DNA from: Pseudochryseolinea flava
GTDB lineage: Bacteria; Bacteroidota; Bacteroidia; Cytophagales; Cyclobacteriaceae
Length of the DNA: 64,000 bases
Assembly: GCF_003286915.1 (NCBI RefSeq)
Contig: NZ_QMFY01000007.1
Span: forward strand, 248,001-312,000
Reading direction: 5' to 3'
Shown in pieces: positions 40,250 through 50,200 of this stretch (positions within the stretch are counted from its first letter, which is position 1; every line of letters begins with the position of its first letter). Under the pieces are notes generated by a model. The model worked only from the letters and a program-made list of their open reading frames with translations, was not told the origin of the DNA and did no database searches. A program made the translations under genes and the position numbers.

Positions 40250-42859
40250 TCACATCCCCAATAGGCTTTTCTTTGTCTCTTTCTTTGGCTGTGCTTGTGG
40301 CTGTTCAGCAGGAGTAACTTGATTTTTCTCCATCATGTTATTTGATCCTTGTCCACCAAGCACCACCGCTTCGCCTTCTTGATAAATATCTCGCCAGCTA
40401 CCTGGTCCGGCACAACGACTCTTCGCGGAGTTTGAAAGAATATTATCGACACAATTATAAAACACTTCATCTGGCGCTAGTGAACTAACCGCGGGAGAAT
40501 TATAAAAAAATCCTTCACTTTGCAGGTAACGTTTACGACCATTTGAAAAATTCATTTGTACCGGAACAAGATCTGGCATCGTATACACCTCCGTATAGTT
40601 GTTGTAAAACTTATAGTGTTTATACATTAACTTCTTGGATCCCGGATCCTCGTAACCCAATGCCAAAAGATAGCCCCTGCACGTTGCATCGCTACAAAAA
40701 ACATCGGCTTTGAAGTTTATTCTAAATTGAAGGCGAACGTAACTCACATCCCCGGCAGCCTTCTCGATGCTATAACGGACTTGAAGCGCCTTATCACTCT
40801 GAATAAACAGCCAATCCGAATAATCATTCACACGCTCACCGCTATTTGATTGCGGAGGAGCCGATGGATTTTCAAGTAATTTTTTCTTAGCAAGATTAAA
40901 CTCCTCCTGGGTGATGATTCCTTCATCCAACAATGCTTTTAATTTTCTAATTTCATCTGCTAAGGTACTCCCATTTGCATTCGTGGTATTCGACTGATTA
41001 ATCGGCGTTGCTGTTGTTTTGTTCGTCACGGTTCCTGTCGTCGATGGCAAAGAAACTGTTTTAACATGCTTACGTGTGTCAGCCTCCAAAAGCTTTCTGA
41101 TGTTATACTTTTTAGTGATCGGAAATTTATAATTGTTTAACGCTTGCAAATTGATAACCCAATCGCCAAGTTCTTTTGTAAAGAAAAAGTTATACGGTGA
41201 CGCGCTCAATCCAAATCGTCTAACGTCTTTCAAATTATCCGTATTCACGAGAAACAAACTGTCGTAAATGGTGTACACCAAATACTTCTCGTCGGGTGTT
41301 AATGCTAATCTCGGAATCAACGGGCAATCATTTTCTCGCGCAATATTCCCGTGTACAGTCTCATACTCTTTAGCATCAACAAAATTATACCCTGGCAGTG
41401 ATTGCTCGCCCTTTGCGTTGCGAATTTGAATCGGAAGTGACGAGTCTGTTAGCGCATACGCATCAGCGGAAATTTTTCCAACATATCCCTTTCGTGATGT
41501 GAAATACAACTCGTTGCGCTTCGTTTTGACAATCCCTGTTAATTCATTTGTCATGTAGTCAGTATTGACTGGTCCTTCTGGACGCGTAACAACGAATTTC
41601 GATTCATATTGCTTATTCGTATTCACCCAATGAAGCACAGCGACAGCGTTGTCGCGTTCTACGATAAACTCACTTCGGAAATAAATGTTTTTCGTACTAT
41701 ACACGCGCCTTCCTTCTTTACCGACTTCGTATTCAGCGGAAAACGCCTTCTTTTTATCAGCTCTGAATTCATATTTAAGCAGTTTATTTCCGGACAATCC
41801 CAGGAAGCGATAGTCATACAACAAACCATTTTCATCAAATATGTAAGGGTCTATACCCTTCGGGCGCAGCACGGCGTCATCTGAATGAATAAGATCGCCT
41901 GTTTCTGCATTAAAAATATAACCACCGTCCTTCAAGCAATTTTTACAAGGCACATCATTCACCGCGTCGCCCAACTTATGCAAGTAAAAAAACTTTTCCC
42001 CTGATGCTACGAGTAGCGTCGATGGATACTGTTCCCAGTACGAACCGTATTTATAATTATTACCATCATGGCGTTTATCCACCACCATGAGTTCTTTCGT
42101 GATATTTTTCTTTGGATTGCTGAACACAAGAATGCCTTTCTCAACTCGCAATGACGATCCAAAATCAAAATCGTAACGAAATATTGGTGTAAGCACCTGT
42201 CGTGAACGAATGCCCACATATGCGTCTATCAATGCTGCGTTCAAATGCGCATCGCGTTCAGTGAAAACAATATCGCCACTAAGCTTAGCAAGTTTACGGT
42301 AATCGTCTTTAAATTTCTTCGCCTCTGCCAGCGCTTCTGCAAAAGCTTTGAACAATTCTACACCCATTCCAATAGCCAAAGCATTCTCGTACGAGCCCGA
42401 AATGTCTTTCAATCCAGACATCAACTCTTGATCATTCAGAAACGTACCGAACTCATAGTTACCATTGCTTGATTTCAATTTCCTCGCCAGTAAATGATAT
42501 TGATCAAACATCAAATCAAGCTCTAGCTTCGTTTGTTTAAAACGACTATCGTTGACGAGCCCCGGCGTGTTATCAAAGGCCGTCGAAAGATCAAAGTATA
42601 TTTGACGATAGCTCAGATCCTTATCCGATCCTAGGCTATTGCTGTAATGAAGTAATGTATTTTTAAGTGCACCTTCACTGAGTTGAGATGCTAGGTTCGT
42701 TATGAAACCTTGATCGACTTGCAACGGATTCTCTGGATTATTTTGCAACGATGCAGAAAGTTTTGTCAGCGCACTTTCGATTGCTTTATCGTTCGATGGT
42801 TGGGAAAATACTGTCAATGCAGAAAGAACAAAAACTGCCAGGAGAATATGAACGCGCAT
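40250..42859 (-). CDS. Secreted protein of unknown function with SHOCT domain
   Basis: The product has about 869 residues from the ATG at 42859 (an ATG at 42877 is possible). A signal peptide ends near TVFSQ. The N-terminal region is helical. A long middle section (about 225-600) has WD/propeller-like short strands with repeated YxF and LxLTPDEKYLVYT patterns. A SHOCT-like segment (LADEIRKLKALLDEGIITQEEFNLAKKKLLE-type, about 645-675) is bordered by Thr/Asn-rich linkers. A beta-rich C-terminal domain contains several Cys, and the tail is Gln/Lys-rich. I do not recognise the whole protein. SHOCT modules often mediate oligomerisation or interaction. Confidence 0.75.
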   Translation of the reverse strand: MRVHILLAVFVLSALTVFSQPSNDKAIESALTKLSASLQNNPENPLQVDQGFITNLASQLSEGALKNTLLHYSNSLGSDKDLSYRQIYFDLSTAFDNTPGLVNDSRFKQTKLELDLMFDQYHLLARKLKSSNGNYEFGTFLNDQELMSGLKDISGSYENALAIGMGVELFKAFAEALAEAKKFKDDYRKLAKLSGDIVFTERDAHLNAALIDAYVGIRSRQVLTPIFRYDFDFGSSLRVEKGILVFSNPKKNITKELMVVDKRHDGNNYKYGSYWEQYPSTLLVASGEKFFYLHKLGDAVNDVPCKNCLKDGGYIFNAETGDLIHSDDAVLRPKGIDPYIFDENGLLYDYRFLGLSGNKLLKYEFRADKKKAFSAEYEVGKEGRRVYSTKNIYFRSEFIVERDNAVAVLHWVNTNKQYESKFVVTRPEGPVNTDYMTNELTGIVKTKRNELYFTSRKGYVGKISADAYALTDSSLPIQIRNAKGEQSLPGYNFVDAKEYETVHGNIARENDCPLIPRLALTPDEKYLVYTIYDSLFLVNTDNLKDVRRFGLSASPYNFFFTKELGDWVINLQALNNYKFPITKKYNIRKLLEADTRKHVKTVSLPSTTGTVTNKTTATPINQSNTTNANGSTLADEIRKLKALLDEGIITQEEFNLAKKKLLENPSAPPQSNSGERVNDYSDWLFIQSDKALQVRYSIEKAAGDVSYVRLQFRINFKADVFCSDATCRGYLLALGYEDPGSKKLMYKHYKFYNNYTEVYTMPDLVPVQMNFSNGRKRYLQSEGFFYNSPAVSSLAPDEVFYNCVDNILSNSAKSRCAGPGSWRDIYQEGEAVVLGGQGSNNMMEKNQVTPAEQPQAQPKKETKKSLLGM

Positions 42860-43186
42860 GATGAAGGTGTTAAACATGTTTTGAAACACGGCCACACAGG
42901 TCAAGATCTTCGACCAATAGGGATACCGTTGCGCAGCAAAGATAGAAACTCAAAACGACATTTCTTCTCGTCAATTACTGAACATTATACTGCTGCCGGA
43001 GGTACACGAGGCCCTAGTACCCAATCGGCTTACCTTGCTCCCATTATTGGAAAGTTACGAGCACCTTGCCTGCGCACTTAGCCTAAAACACTCAAATTTG
43101 GGCGTTTTATCTACCTGGCTGCCTGCATTTTAAAATTGGTACATCTTTCGGTATATTCAACCTAGACACCAATTTTTTGCGGCAGT

Positions 43187-43993
43187 ATGGATCGATTTTA
43201 CGCCACCAGAATGCTCCCGATGCGTGGATTTTTCGCGACGCTGATTATCTTATTTTCATCGCTGTTTTCAATCGATTCATTCGCGCAGGATGACTACGCC
43301 AAGCAACGTCAACGACACCAACAAAATCACTATCGTGTACAAGACAATCTGATCTCGCGCGCATGCCATCTCCTTGATAGAAAACGCAGTCATAGTCCGC
43401 GTAAACCAATGTTTGCGAGCAAGAAAACAAGCTCCAGCAACACCGGAAGAGTCTTATCATCGTGCGTCGCGCTAAAGAAGGATCCTGAACCCGAGCCAAG
43501 GCCAGCACCACAAGTAGCGGTCACGGAAGAAAAACTTGAGCAACTTCATAAAAAGGAAGATCAAGTTTTAGCACTGAATAAACTGCCTGTTCCGAATTCA
43601 AAAAAACATGAAGACATTCGCGAAAAGGTTGCTGATGACCTCAAGAAGAATCCCATCACTGGACCACGCCCGCTAGCGCCGTTATACTTTCAATTCAATC
43701 AAGATGAATTCTCCGTCGTTGATATGGAGCCATTTCTCATTGCCGTCGAATATGCATTGCAAGGTCGTCACGTGTTGATCGAAGGACATACGGACAGTCG
43801 TGGTCAAGATGATTTCAATGTCAAACTATCGGTGAAGCGCGTGCAACGTATCCGTCAGTTGATGCTTGACATGGGGGTTCCTGATTCCAATATATCTGTA
43901 GTCGGATACGGTGAAGAACACACAAAAAAGAACGAAGGAAAAAACGAAGATGAACATCAGAACCAGAGACGCGTTGACTTCACGGTGTTTTAA
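43187..43993 (+). CDS. OmpA-family peptidoglycan-associated protein
   Basis: The 268-residue protein has an N-terminal signal-like segment (FFATLIILFSSLFSIDSFAQ), a basic low-complexity linker with a Pro/Glu-rich stretch, and a C-terminal OmpA domain (about 165-268). The peptidoglycan-binding pattern is VLIEGHTDSRGQDDFNVKLS, with later NQRRVDFTV. It should tether the outer membrane to peptidoglycan. The start could be the ATG at 43187 or one of two nearby ATGs; the signal peptide fits all. Its stop overlaps that of the next, convergent gene (shared TTAA, 43990-43993). Confidence 0.88.
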   Translation: MDRFYATRMLPMRGFFATLIILFSSLFSIDSFAQDDYAKQRQRHQQNHYRVQDNLISRACHLLDRKRSHSPRKPMFASKKTSSSNTGRVLSSCVALKKDPEPEPRPAPQVAVTEEKLEQLHKKEDQVLALNKLPVPNSKKHEDIREKVADDLKKNPITGPRPLAPLYFQFNQDEFSVVDMEPFLIAVEYALQGRHVLIEGHTDSRGQDDFNVKLSVKRVQRIRQLMLDMGVPDSNISVVGYGEEHTKKNEGKNEDEHQNQRRVDFTVF

Positions 43994-44889
43994 TTGACAT
44001 CGCCGCGCGGCATTTGCTCTCGTCCGTTTACATATAGCTTACTCGACACAAGAACACCATCAATATAAACCAACCACTCACCTTCTTCCTTTCCGTTAAC
44101 AAACTCACCGATTTTATATGTATCAGAAAATCGTGATTCGTAAGGTCCATGCAACACGCCATTTCGATAACGCGCAATAAGGATGTCTGTACTGTGTGTC
44201 GAATAGAATTTCACAGATTCAATCTTGTCGCCATTGACATAGCTGATACTTCGCTCTTCAATTCTACCATTCCACGAACGATCCAATTGATGCCCGACTT
44301 GTTTTCCATGGTAAAAATTGAACCACGAGAGGGTATCACCATCCACAACACGAAACCATTTGCCATGAGGCTTTCCATTGATAATTTCGCCCACTGCGTC
44401 GTAGGAACCATCGAGACCTTGAATCGTTTCACGAATACGGTGATCGCCATGTGTTAGAATGTCAAAGAAATTTATAGAGGCTGCAATTTGTTTATCCGAT
44501 TCGACCCCACGCTGCTCCATCGACTTGCTACACCGTGTCGATTCCAAGTACATCGTTCCTGATGCAAACATTAACCAAACTGAATTAACTTTAAATGTAA
44601 GGCCGCACTGTTCAGCTTGCACGGGCGTGTACACCGAAACCGTATCGTAGTCAATTTTTGAATGAAACTTCTGTTCGATATGAAATAACGCTTGCGACAA
44701 TAAACGACCATTGACGGAGACTGATTTTACAGACTTGATTGTTCCTTTGAAAATGATATCATTCAGCCAAAGATCCTCAACAGAAACTTTTCTGTTAGTC
44801 CAGCATTGGCATGCTGACGCTGTGAGCACTGCAACGAAAACCAATAGCCACGAGAGACCAATTGATGTATAAAATCTAGATGTCATCAT
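43990..44889 (-). CDS. Lipoprotein with NTR/TIMP-like N-terminus and MORN-like repeats
   Basis: The 299-residue protein has a signal ending LTASAC, a plausible lipobox, followed by CxC. About residues 28-120 have spaced cysteines and a strand pattern like bacterial netrin/TIMP-like domains. The C-terminal half holds several MORN-like repeats (INGKPHGKWFR, RNGVLHGPYES, VNGKEEGEWLVY), as in YwqK-like proteins. Some databases label such repeats antitoxins, but no toxin gene is present, so I do not use that name. Function is unknown. Confidence 0.8.
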   Translation of the reverse strand: MMTSRFYTSIGLSWLLVFVAVLTASACQCWTNRKVSVEDLWLNDIIFKGTIKSVKSVSVNGRLLSQALFHIEQKFHSKIDYDTVSVYTPVQAEQCGLTFKVNSVWLMFASGTMYLESTRCSKSMEQRGVESDKQIAASINFFDILTHGDHRIRETIQGLDGSYDAVGEIINGKPHGKWFRVVDGDTLSWFNFYHGKQVGHQLDRSWNGRIEERSISYVNGDKIESVKFYSTHSTDILIARYRNGVLHGPYESRFSDTYKIGEFVNGKEEGEWLVYIDGVLVSSKLYVNGREQMPRGDVN

Positions 44890-45000
44890 CGAATAAACAG
44901 GGCAAGCTAACGCGAATTACACGCCACAGCAAATCACTGACGTTAACTTGCATTTTCACAGGATCATCCGTCAATTTAGATGACCAAGTGCATCATTCGA

Positions 45001-45966
45001 TCACTGTATCTTAATCACGATTTTTCCTTTAACATCGCCGGCGGCATAATAAGCGAAAGCGTCACAAGTTTGCTCCAATGGAAAAATCGTGTCGATCACT
45101 GCACGTAACTTTCTCTCTTGCATTAACCGCGCCATATAATCCAGATCTTTGTTTATTTCATAGGCCATCATTCCCAGTTTTTGTTCCTTACTTGAAATCC
45201 ATGAGCTCAAGAACATCGCTTGAAAGATCGCCTTCATAGAACCACCAACCATTAAGAACTTACCTGTAGGCGTCAACGATTTCTTGTACGCAGCGAGTGG
45301 TCTATTCGAAACAACATCAACGATTAAGTCGTAACGCAATCCATTCTCGACAAAATCTTGCTGGGTATAATCGATACAATGATCAGCACCTAAACTCTTT
45401 AACAATGGAAACTTATCTGCTTTATCAACGATGGTTACTTCTGCTCCAATTGATTTTGCTAATTGAACCGCAAAGGTTCCAACGCCACCGCCAGCACCAT
45501 TAAACAACATGTGCTGCCCCGTTTGAAGGCGTCCATGATCACGAACACTTTGCAACGCCATCATGCCTGCTTGTGGAATGCAGCAAGCTTCTTCGTACGT
45601 AAGGCCGTGCGGCATCAGCGCTAATGATTTTTCATCGGCACAGGCGTATTCAGCAAAGCTGCCCCAGCCGTCATTGGCAAGATCGCCAAATACAGCGTCG
45701 CCTATTTTAAACTTGGTCACTTTGGCACCGACAGCGTCTACGCGTCCTGCGACGTCAGCGCCTGGAATTTTATATTTCGGACTAAACAGCCCCCACGCCC
45801 GCACAATAAACGGTTTGCCCCGCACCATATCCCAGTCCCACGAATTGATACAAGCTGCCTCAACTTTAATCCGCACCGCGTTCTCGTTGGGCATCGGCAT
45901 GGGAACATCCTCAAACTTTAGAACTTCAGAATTTCCGTAACGGGTGTAGCAAATGGCTTTCATCAT
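45001..45966 (-). CDS. MDR-family NAD(P)-dependent oxidoreductase
   Basis: The 321-residue zinc-independent-looking medium-chain dehydrogenase/reductase resembles quinone oxidoreductases. The N-terminal GroES-like domain (KYKIPGADVAGRVDAVG) is followed by a nucleotide-binding fold with NGAGGGVGTFAVQLAK (about 150-165), and the C-terminus ends GDVKGKIVIKI. The usual catalytic zinc Cys/His pattern is not evident, in keeping with the QOR-like group. It likely reduces an enone, quinone or aldehyde; the substrate is unknown. No operon partner is obvious. Confidence 0.9.
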   Translation of the reverse strand: MMKAICYTRYGNSEVLKFEDVPMPMPNENAVRIKVEAACINSWDWDMVRGKPFIVRAWGLFSPKYKIPGADVAGRVDAVGAKVTKFKIGDAVFGDLANDGWGSFAEYACADEKSLALMPHGLTYEEACCIPQAGMMALQSVRDHGRLQTGQHMLFNGAGGGVGTFAVQLAKSIGAEVTIVDKADKFPLLKSLGADHCIDYTQQDFVENGLRYDLIVDVVSNRPLAAYKKSLTPTGKFLMVGGSMKAIFQAMFLSSWISSKEQKLGMMAYEINKDLDYMARLMQERKLRAVIDTIFPLEQTCDAFAYYAAGDVKGKIVIKIQ

Positions 45967-46107
45967 TCCGACGACGATGACGCGCGAAAAAGGTTACATG
46001 TTGACCATCCATTTCAATGTTTTTTCCCTGAAAACGGCTGTGGCGTTTATTCAAAAAGTTATGTATCTTTAATCACAGTTGAATTGACATAAATCCCTCC
46101 GCCGCCC

Positions 46108-46269
46108 ATGTTCACAAATCCACTCTTAGCGACGATACTACTGACAGTAGTCATTACAGGTCTAATCGTCTGGTTTGTTAGTAAATTCAAAAAAGCGCGT
46201 CAATTAAAGAATCTCGGTGCATTAAACGTATTCTCAGTTTGCTTGGAGTTACTCGCTAAGCTTTTCTAA
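46108..46269 (+). CDS. Small single-pass membrane protein (53 aa)
   Basis: An ATG at 46108 opens a 53-codon frame (MFTNPLLATILLTVVITG...). It has one strong hydrophobic helix (about residues 5-25), a basic KFKKARQLK patch and a second amphipathic segment (NVFSVCLELLAKLF). The positive-inside charge pattern supports a real membrane peptide. A TATCTTTA element about 40 bp upstream loosely resembles a Bacteroidota -7 box. It lies between the oxidoreductase and the lipoprotein genes. Function is unknown. Confidence 0.5.
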   Translation: MFTNPLLATILLTVVITGLIVWFVSKFKKARQLKNLGALNVFSVCLELLAKLF

Positions 46270-46383
46270 AATCAGCTACACCTTCTTCTGCCTCAATCTG
46301 TGGTGCTCATTTTCATGGGGGGCCGTAACAGCGTCTTTGTGTTTCAGATTTAAAATATTTTATTTGCCACAAATACAACCTCG

Positions 46384-47226
46384 TTGAACACCAAATTCAC
46401 TCCATTCTCGTTTCTGTTTATCTTTTTACTATTAATTGCATGTGGCGGCGAAAAGACCGAACATGAACAGTACGAAGATGCAACCTCTGGTATTCGCTAC
46501 AACACCTACAAAACCGCCTCGCGTGTTACCTTGAAAACAAGTGTTGAAGCTTACAATCTCGCCAACGCAGACTCTAATAAAATTCAAGAACCATACCTGC
46601 ATTTGTTGTTAGGCTACGGATGGACTATTTCAGGAAAGCCGACCTTGGCATTCGCTGAAGCTGACATTGTAGAAGAAGATAAAGATGCTAAGCTCGTTTA
46701 CCTGGCCCAATCATTACGATCCATTACGATGTACCAAGCTGGTTGGCCCGGCATCGCCAAAGAAGAGGCGATAAAGGCGAAGGAAAAAGTTGCCAAGACT
46801 CCCAATACAAACGTAACGTATGAAGCCGCTGTGTTCTATTTGTTAATGGGAACAGTGTTCGTGAAAGAAAAAGACTTTGAGCAAGCTAAATTCTTCTGGG
46901 CGGGGTTTGCAACCGAGACCGATATCCATTGGCCTTATCAGTTATGTGACGCCGCAGCCGATCTTAATGCTGGGCGTATTCAACAAGGATTGCAAAAGGT
47001 GAAAGTGATTTCACAAGATCCCGCCGTACCTCCTATTTTACGCGCAGCCCTCGCGGCGGAAATTTCTAAAATTGAAATCCATGCCGGCGGTGACGTCGAT
47101 TCTTCAATGTTCTGGCCCAAACTAATCGCCGGACTGATCTGGGAAGAATTGAAAAATTCATCCGACGCGACCTTACGCAAGATCGCAAACATGGCACGAG
47201 ACCTTCAACAATCTTTGCCTAACTAA
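46384..47226 (+). CDS. Lipoprotein with TPR-like helical repeats
   Basis: The product has 280 residues. A signal peptide with lipobox LLIACGG starts immediately at a TTG (46384); no in-frame ATG precedes it, so TTG initiation is required to keep the signal. The rest is helical with repeated A-x-L-Y and Y-x-A-A-x-F patterns resembling TPR repeats. It is probably an envelope scaffold or sorting factor, but I do not recognise the family. It converges on the condensin-like gene with only 12 bp between the stops. Confidence 0.8.
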   Translation: MNTKFTPFSFLFIFLLLIACGGEKTEHEQYEDATSGIRYNTYKTASRVTLKTSVEAYNLANADSNKIQEPYLHLLLGYGWTISGKPTLAFAEADIVEEDKDAKLVYLAQSLRSITMYQAGWPGIAKEEAIKAKEKVAKTPNTNVTYEAAVFYLLMGTVFVKEKDFEQAKFFWAGFATETDIHWPYQLCDAAADLNAGRIQQGLQKVKVISQDPAVPPILRAALAAEISKIEIHAGGDVDSSMFWPKLIAGLIWEELKNSSDATLRKIANMARDLQQSLPN

Positions 47227-47238
47227 ATTTCAAAATTA

Positions 47239-50200
47239 CTACGGCTCGATACTCATGGTCAGCAACGGAATGACTTTCACGTAACCGTGCTGATCTTTTC
47301 TGAATTTATAAGTGTAGTTGTAGTGCGTTTCTAATTTGCTCTCGTTAGGAAGACCGTTGATCAAACAGATATTTCGCTCACCAGCGAAGTTGATTAGCTC
47401 TTTCAAGTACGGCGCGGAAATCTGTCCTACCTCATCGATGATACAATGAACACTGAAATTGCGCGCCGTCTTCTCTGTTGACTCCTTGATAAACACATTC
47501 AAGAGTGTAATGTAGATCACCGCTTTTACCAGCATGTCGGTTCCGGTCGATCCTACGCGATCGATTTTTTCAATCCACCCTGTATCGTTTTTTCCTTCTT
47601 TAATTCTAAAGCGAAGCTCGAAAAGATCTTGCACTCTGATTTCTTCATACTTCTCCTCGGCAATAGTCTTCTGAAGATCGTTCAACAACTCCACGGAGCG
47701 CCTATCGATCTCTCCCTTTGATTTGTTATTCTGATTGAAAAGGTTCGCTTCACCATACAAGAAAGGATTCTGCTCGCGGAATTCTGAAATCTTCTGCAAC
47801 TTCCGGAGAACCTTATTTTCACTGTCTTCCGACTTGAGCTTAATGTATTCGATCAGCTTTGAACTCTCGAATGAAGCTTTACTAAAGTCGTGCTCCATCT
47901 TATCGATCATTTTATTGATACGACCTTTATGCTCAATCAAAGCCTTCATCTTACTTGAAATGGCGTCAATTAACATACCATGACTTTTCGCCACTTCCGC
48001 TATCGATGTTTGAATTTTATTCTCGTTATAAAACTCTTGAAGGTATGCCGCGAAGCGCTCGTACTCCACTTCACTTGCCTGAGCTCCTATCTTAAAGTTC
48101 AAGTGATTATCCGGACGGAAACGCCCAGCAAACTCCGTGATGTTATTCCGGAATTTCTCAAACTGACTGTGAAACTCGTTGTCATTCGCTTGAAGTTGTG
48201 AGCATAGACCAATGATACCTGTTTCTGCATATTCCGCGGTTGCACCTTCGATCATATGTCGAAGTCTGTCGAATAAAATACGATCGCGGAAATGATTCTC
48301 AAAATGATCTAAGCCGTCCGTAAATTTCTTGAGCGATTCTGCAAGCGCGCGCACATCTTCCTGCAATTGAACTTTCCGTGCCGCGAAGAGCTGTTTCTCC
48401 GTGCCGAAAGCTTTGTCCGATTGCCGGATGCGATCTTCCAAGCGTTCCTTTTCCTTCCGAAATTCTTCAGCCTTATCAAACAACTCTCGCTTATCTTTGC
48501 GATAATCGGCAATCAACTCTGCATTCTCTTCAAGTTCTTTCAACGCTACCTTAATGGAATCAATGTCTGTGCGAAGTTTCTTAATCCGTGTATCGTCAAT
48601 GCCCTTCTTTTTCAGCACTGCTGATTTCTCTTTCTGAAGCTTTTCTTTTCTTTCTCGAAACTCTTCCTCTTTTTCCGCGCGTTGCTCCTTGACATTTGCA
48701 TTCTCGCGCTCGAAACTCTTGCCTAACTTCTCAACCTTTTCAGCAACATCTGCTTTAAGTTTTTGAATATTCTTATTGACTACCGCATCAAGCTCTGTTA
48801 AGTTCTGTTTCAACGACTCAAGTGTCTTCTTCAATGTTTGTTGATGGTTGTACACCTCAAGAAGTTCCTTTTCTCTCAGCGCCTCGCCCTTTCGTTGCCA
48901 CTCATACAGGTCAAGCTCGTACTGCTTCTCCTTCTGCGTATCTTGCTCCGCTTCATATTCAAGTTGCGAAATTTCGTTCTTGATATGCGCCGATTTCTTT
49001 CCAATACCACCAATACGACTCTGTTCTTCCCGGGCTTGTGTTTCGCGGAACTCAAGGAACGCATGGTTTAGCTCAGCGATTTTCTCCAAGTAACCTGCTT
49101 TCTCTTGTTCATATTCTTCGAGCGTCTTTGAGTGAACCTTTACATTACTCAAATCCAACCCAATGCCATAAAGCGTATCGATATTTTTCTTGGTCAACGA
49201 AGGCTTTAGCTCTTTGTTGAACAAAATTTCTTCATTACAAACCTTTCCGATGGTCTCGTACCATGTTGGATAATGCTCTTGAAGGAAACCAAACAACGCA
49301 TCTTGGTGAATTGAAAGCTTGTCGTCGATTACTTTGATCTTCTCTTCAATAACAACAAGCTCTTGCTTATTTTTCTCAACGTACTGTTCTGAAGTAATTC
49401 TAAAACGTTCACGAATGTGATCACCTTCCTTCTTCAAAGAATCGATCATATTATTCTTCACCGTTAACGCAGATGTACGTTCCATGCGTTTCTTCGCGAT
49501 CTCAGCCAAATGATCTTTGAGTAAGGTAACTTCCTTCTCAAAATATTTGCGCTGCTTAATCTCACGCTCTCGGAAACTAACATCCTTCGCTTCAAGTTCC
49601 TTCTCACTCCTCAATTGCTTAAAGCGATCGGACTCTTCCGCGTGCCGTTCCTTAATTTCAGCCTCTTCTTTTCGATATGCGTCTTGAATCTTATTCTTCT
49701 CCTCTGTGAAGCGCTTATCCAATTGCAGCGCTTGTGAACTTAGGACGTGATCAAGTTCACGGCGTTCGTTCTCCAGTGCATCAAACAACGTTTTGAACTG
49801 CTGCTCTGTATCACTAAATCCAGCTGTCAATGTTGCATATTCATTTTCGCGTGCCTGAAGCTCCACCAATAACTGAGGCTTCTCCTCTGCTTCTCGTAAT
49901 AAGTCTACAATTCCTTTCTCCTCGTAGTCGCGTTGTTTTTTATCAGACTCACGGAGTTTAGACTTCAATGCTCCGATCTCCTGGTTTACATCTTTGTTCC
50001 GCTCTTGATGCGCCACTTCCTTCTCTAAATATTCTTGCTCAATACGAGAAAGCTCGTCACGCTTTACCGCAGCCTGAATTCCCACACTTTCTTTCTGTGC
50101 TTGCGCATACTTTAGCGCTCCGCCCAATTCACCCGCAAGCGAGCGTTGCTTCACCTTCAGTTGCTGTAACTGCGAAAAGTTATCACGAATCAGGTCGCTT

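Noticed and set aside
43990-44889. Toxin-antitoxin annotation for the MORN/YwqK-like gene
   Set aside because: No toxin gene is linked and the protein is a secreted or lipid-anchored repeat protein.
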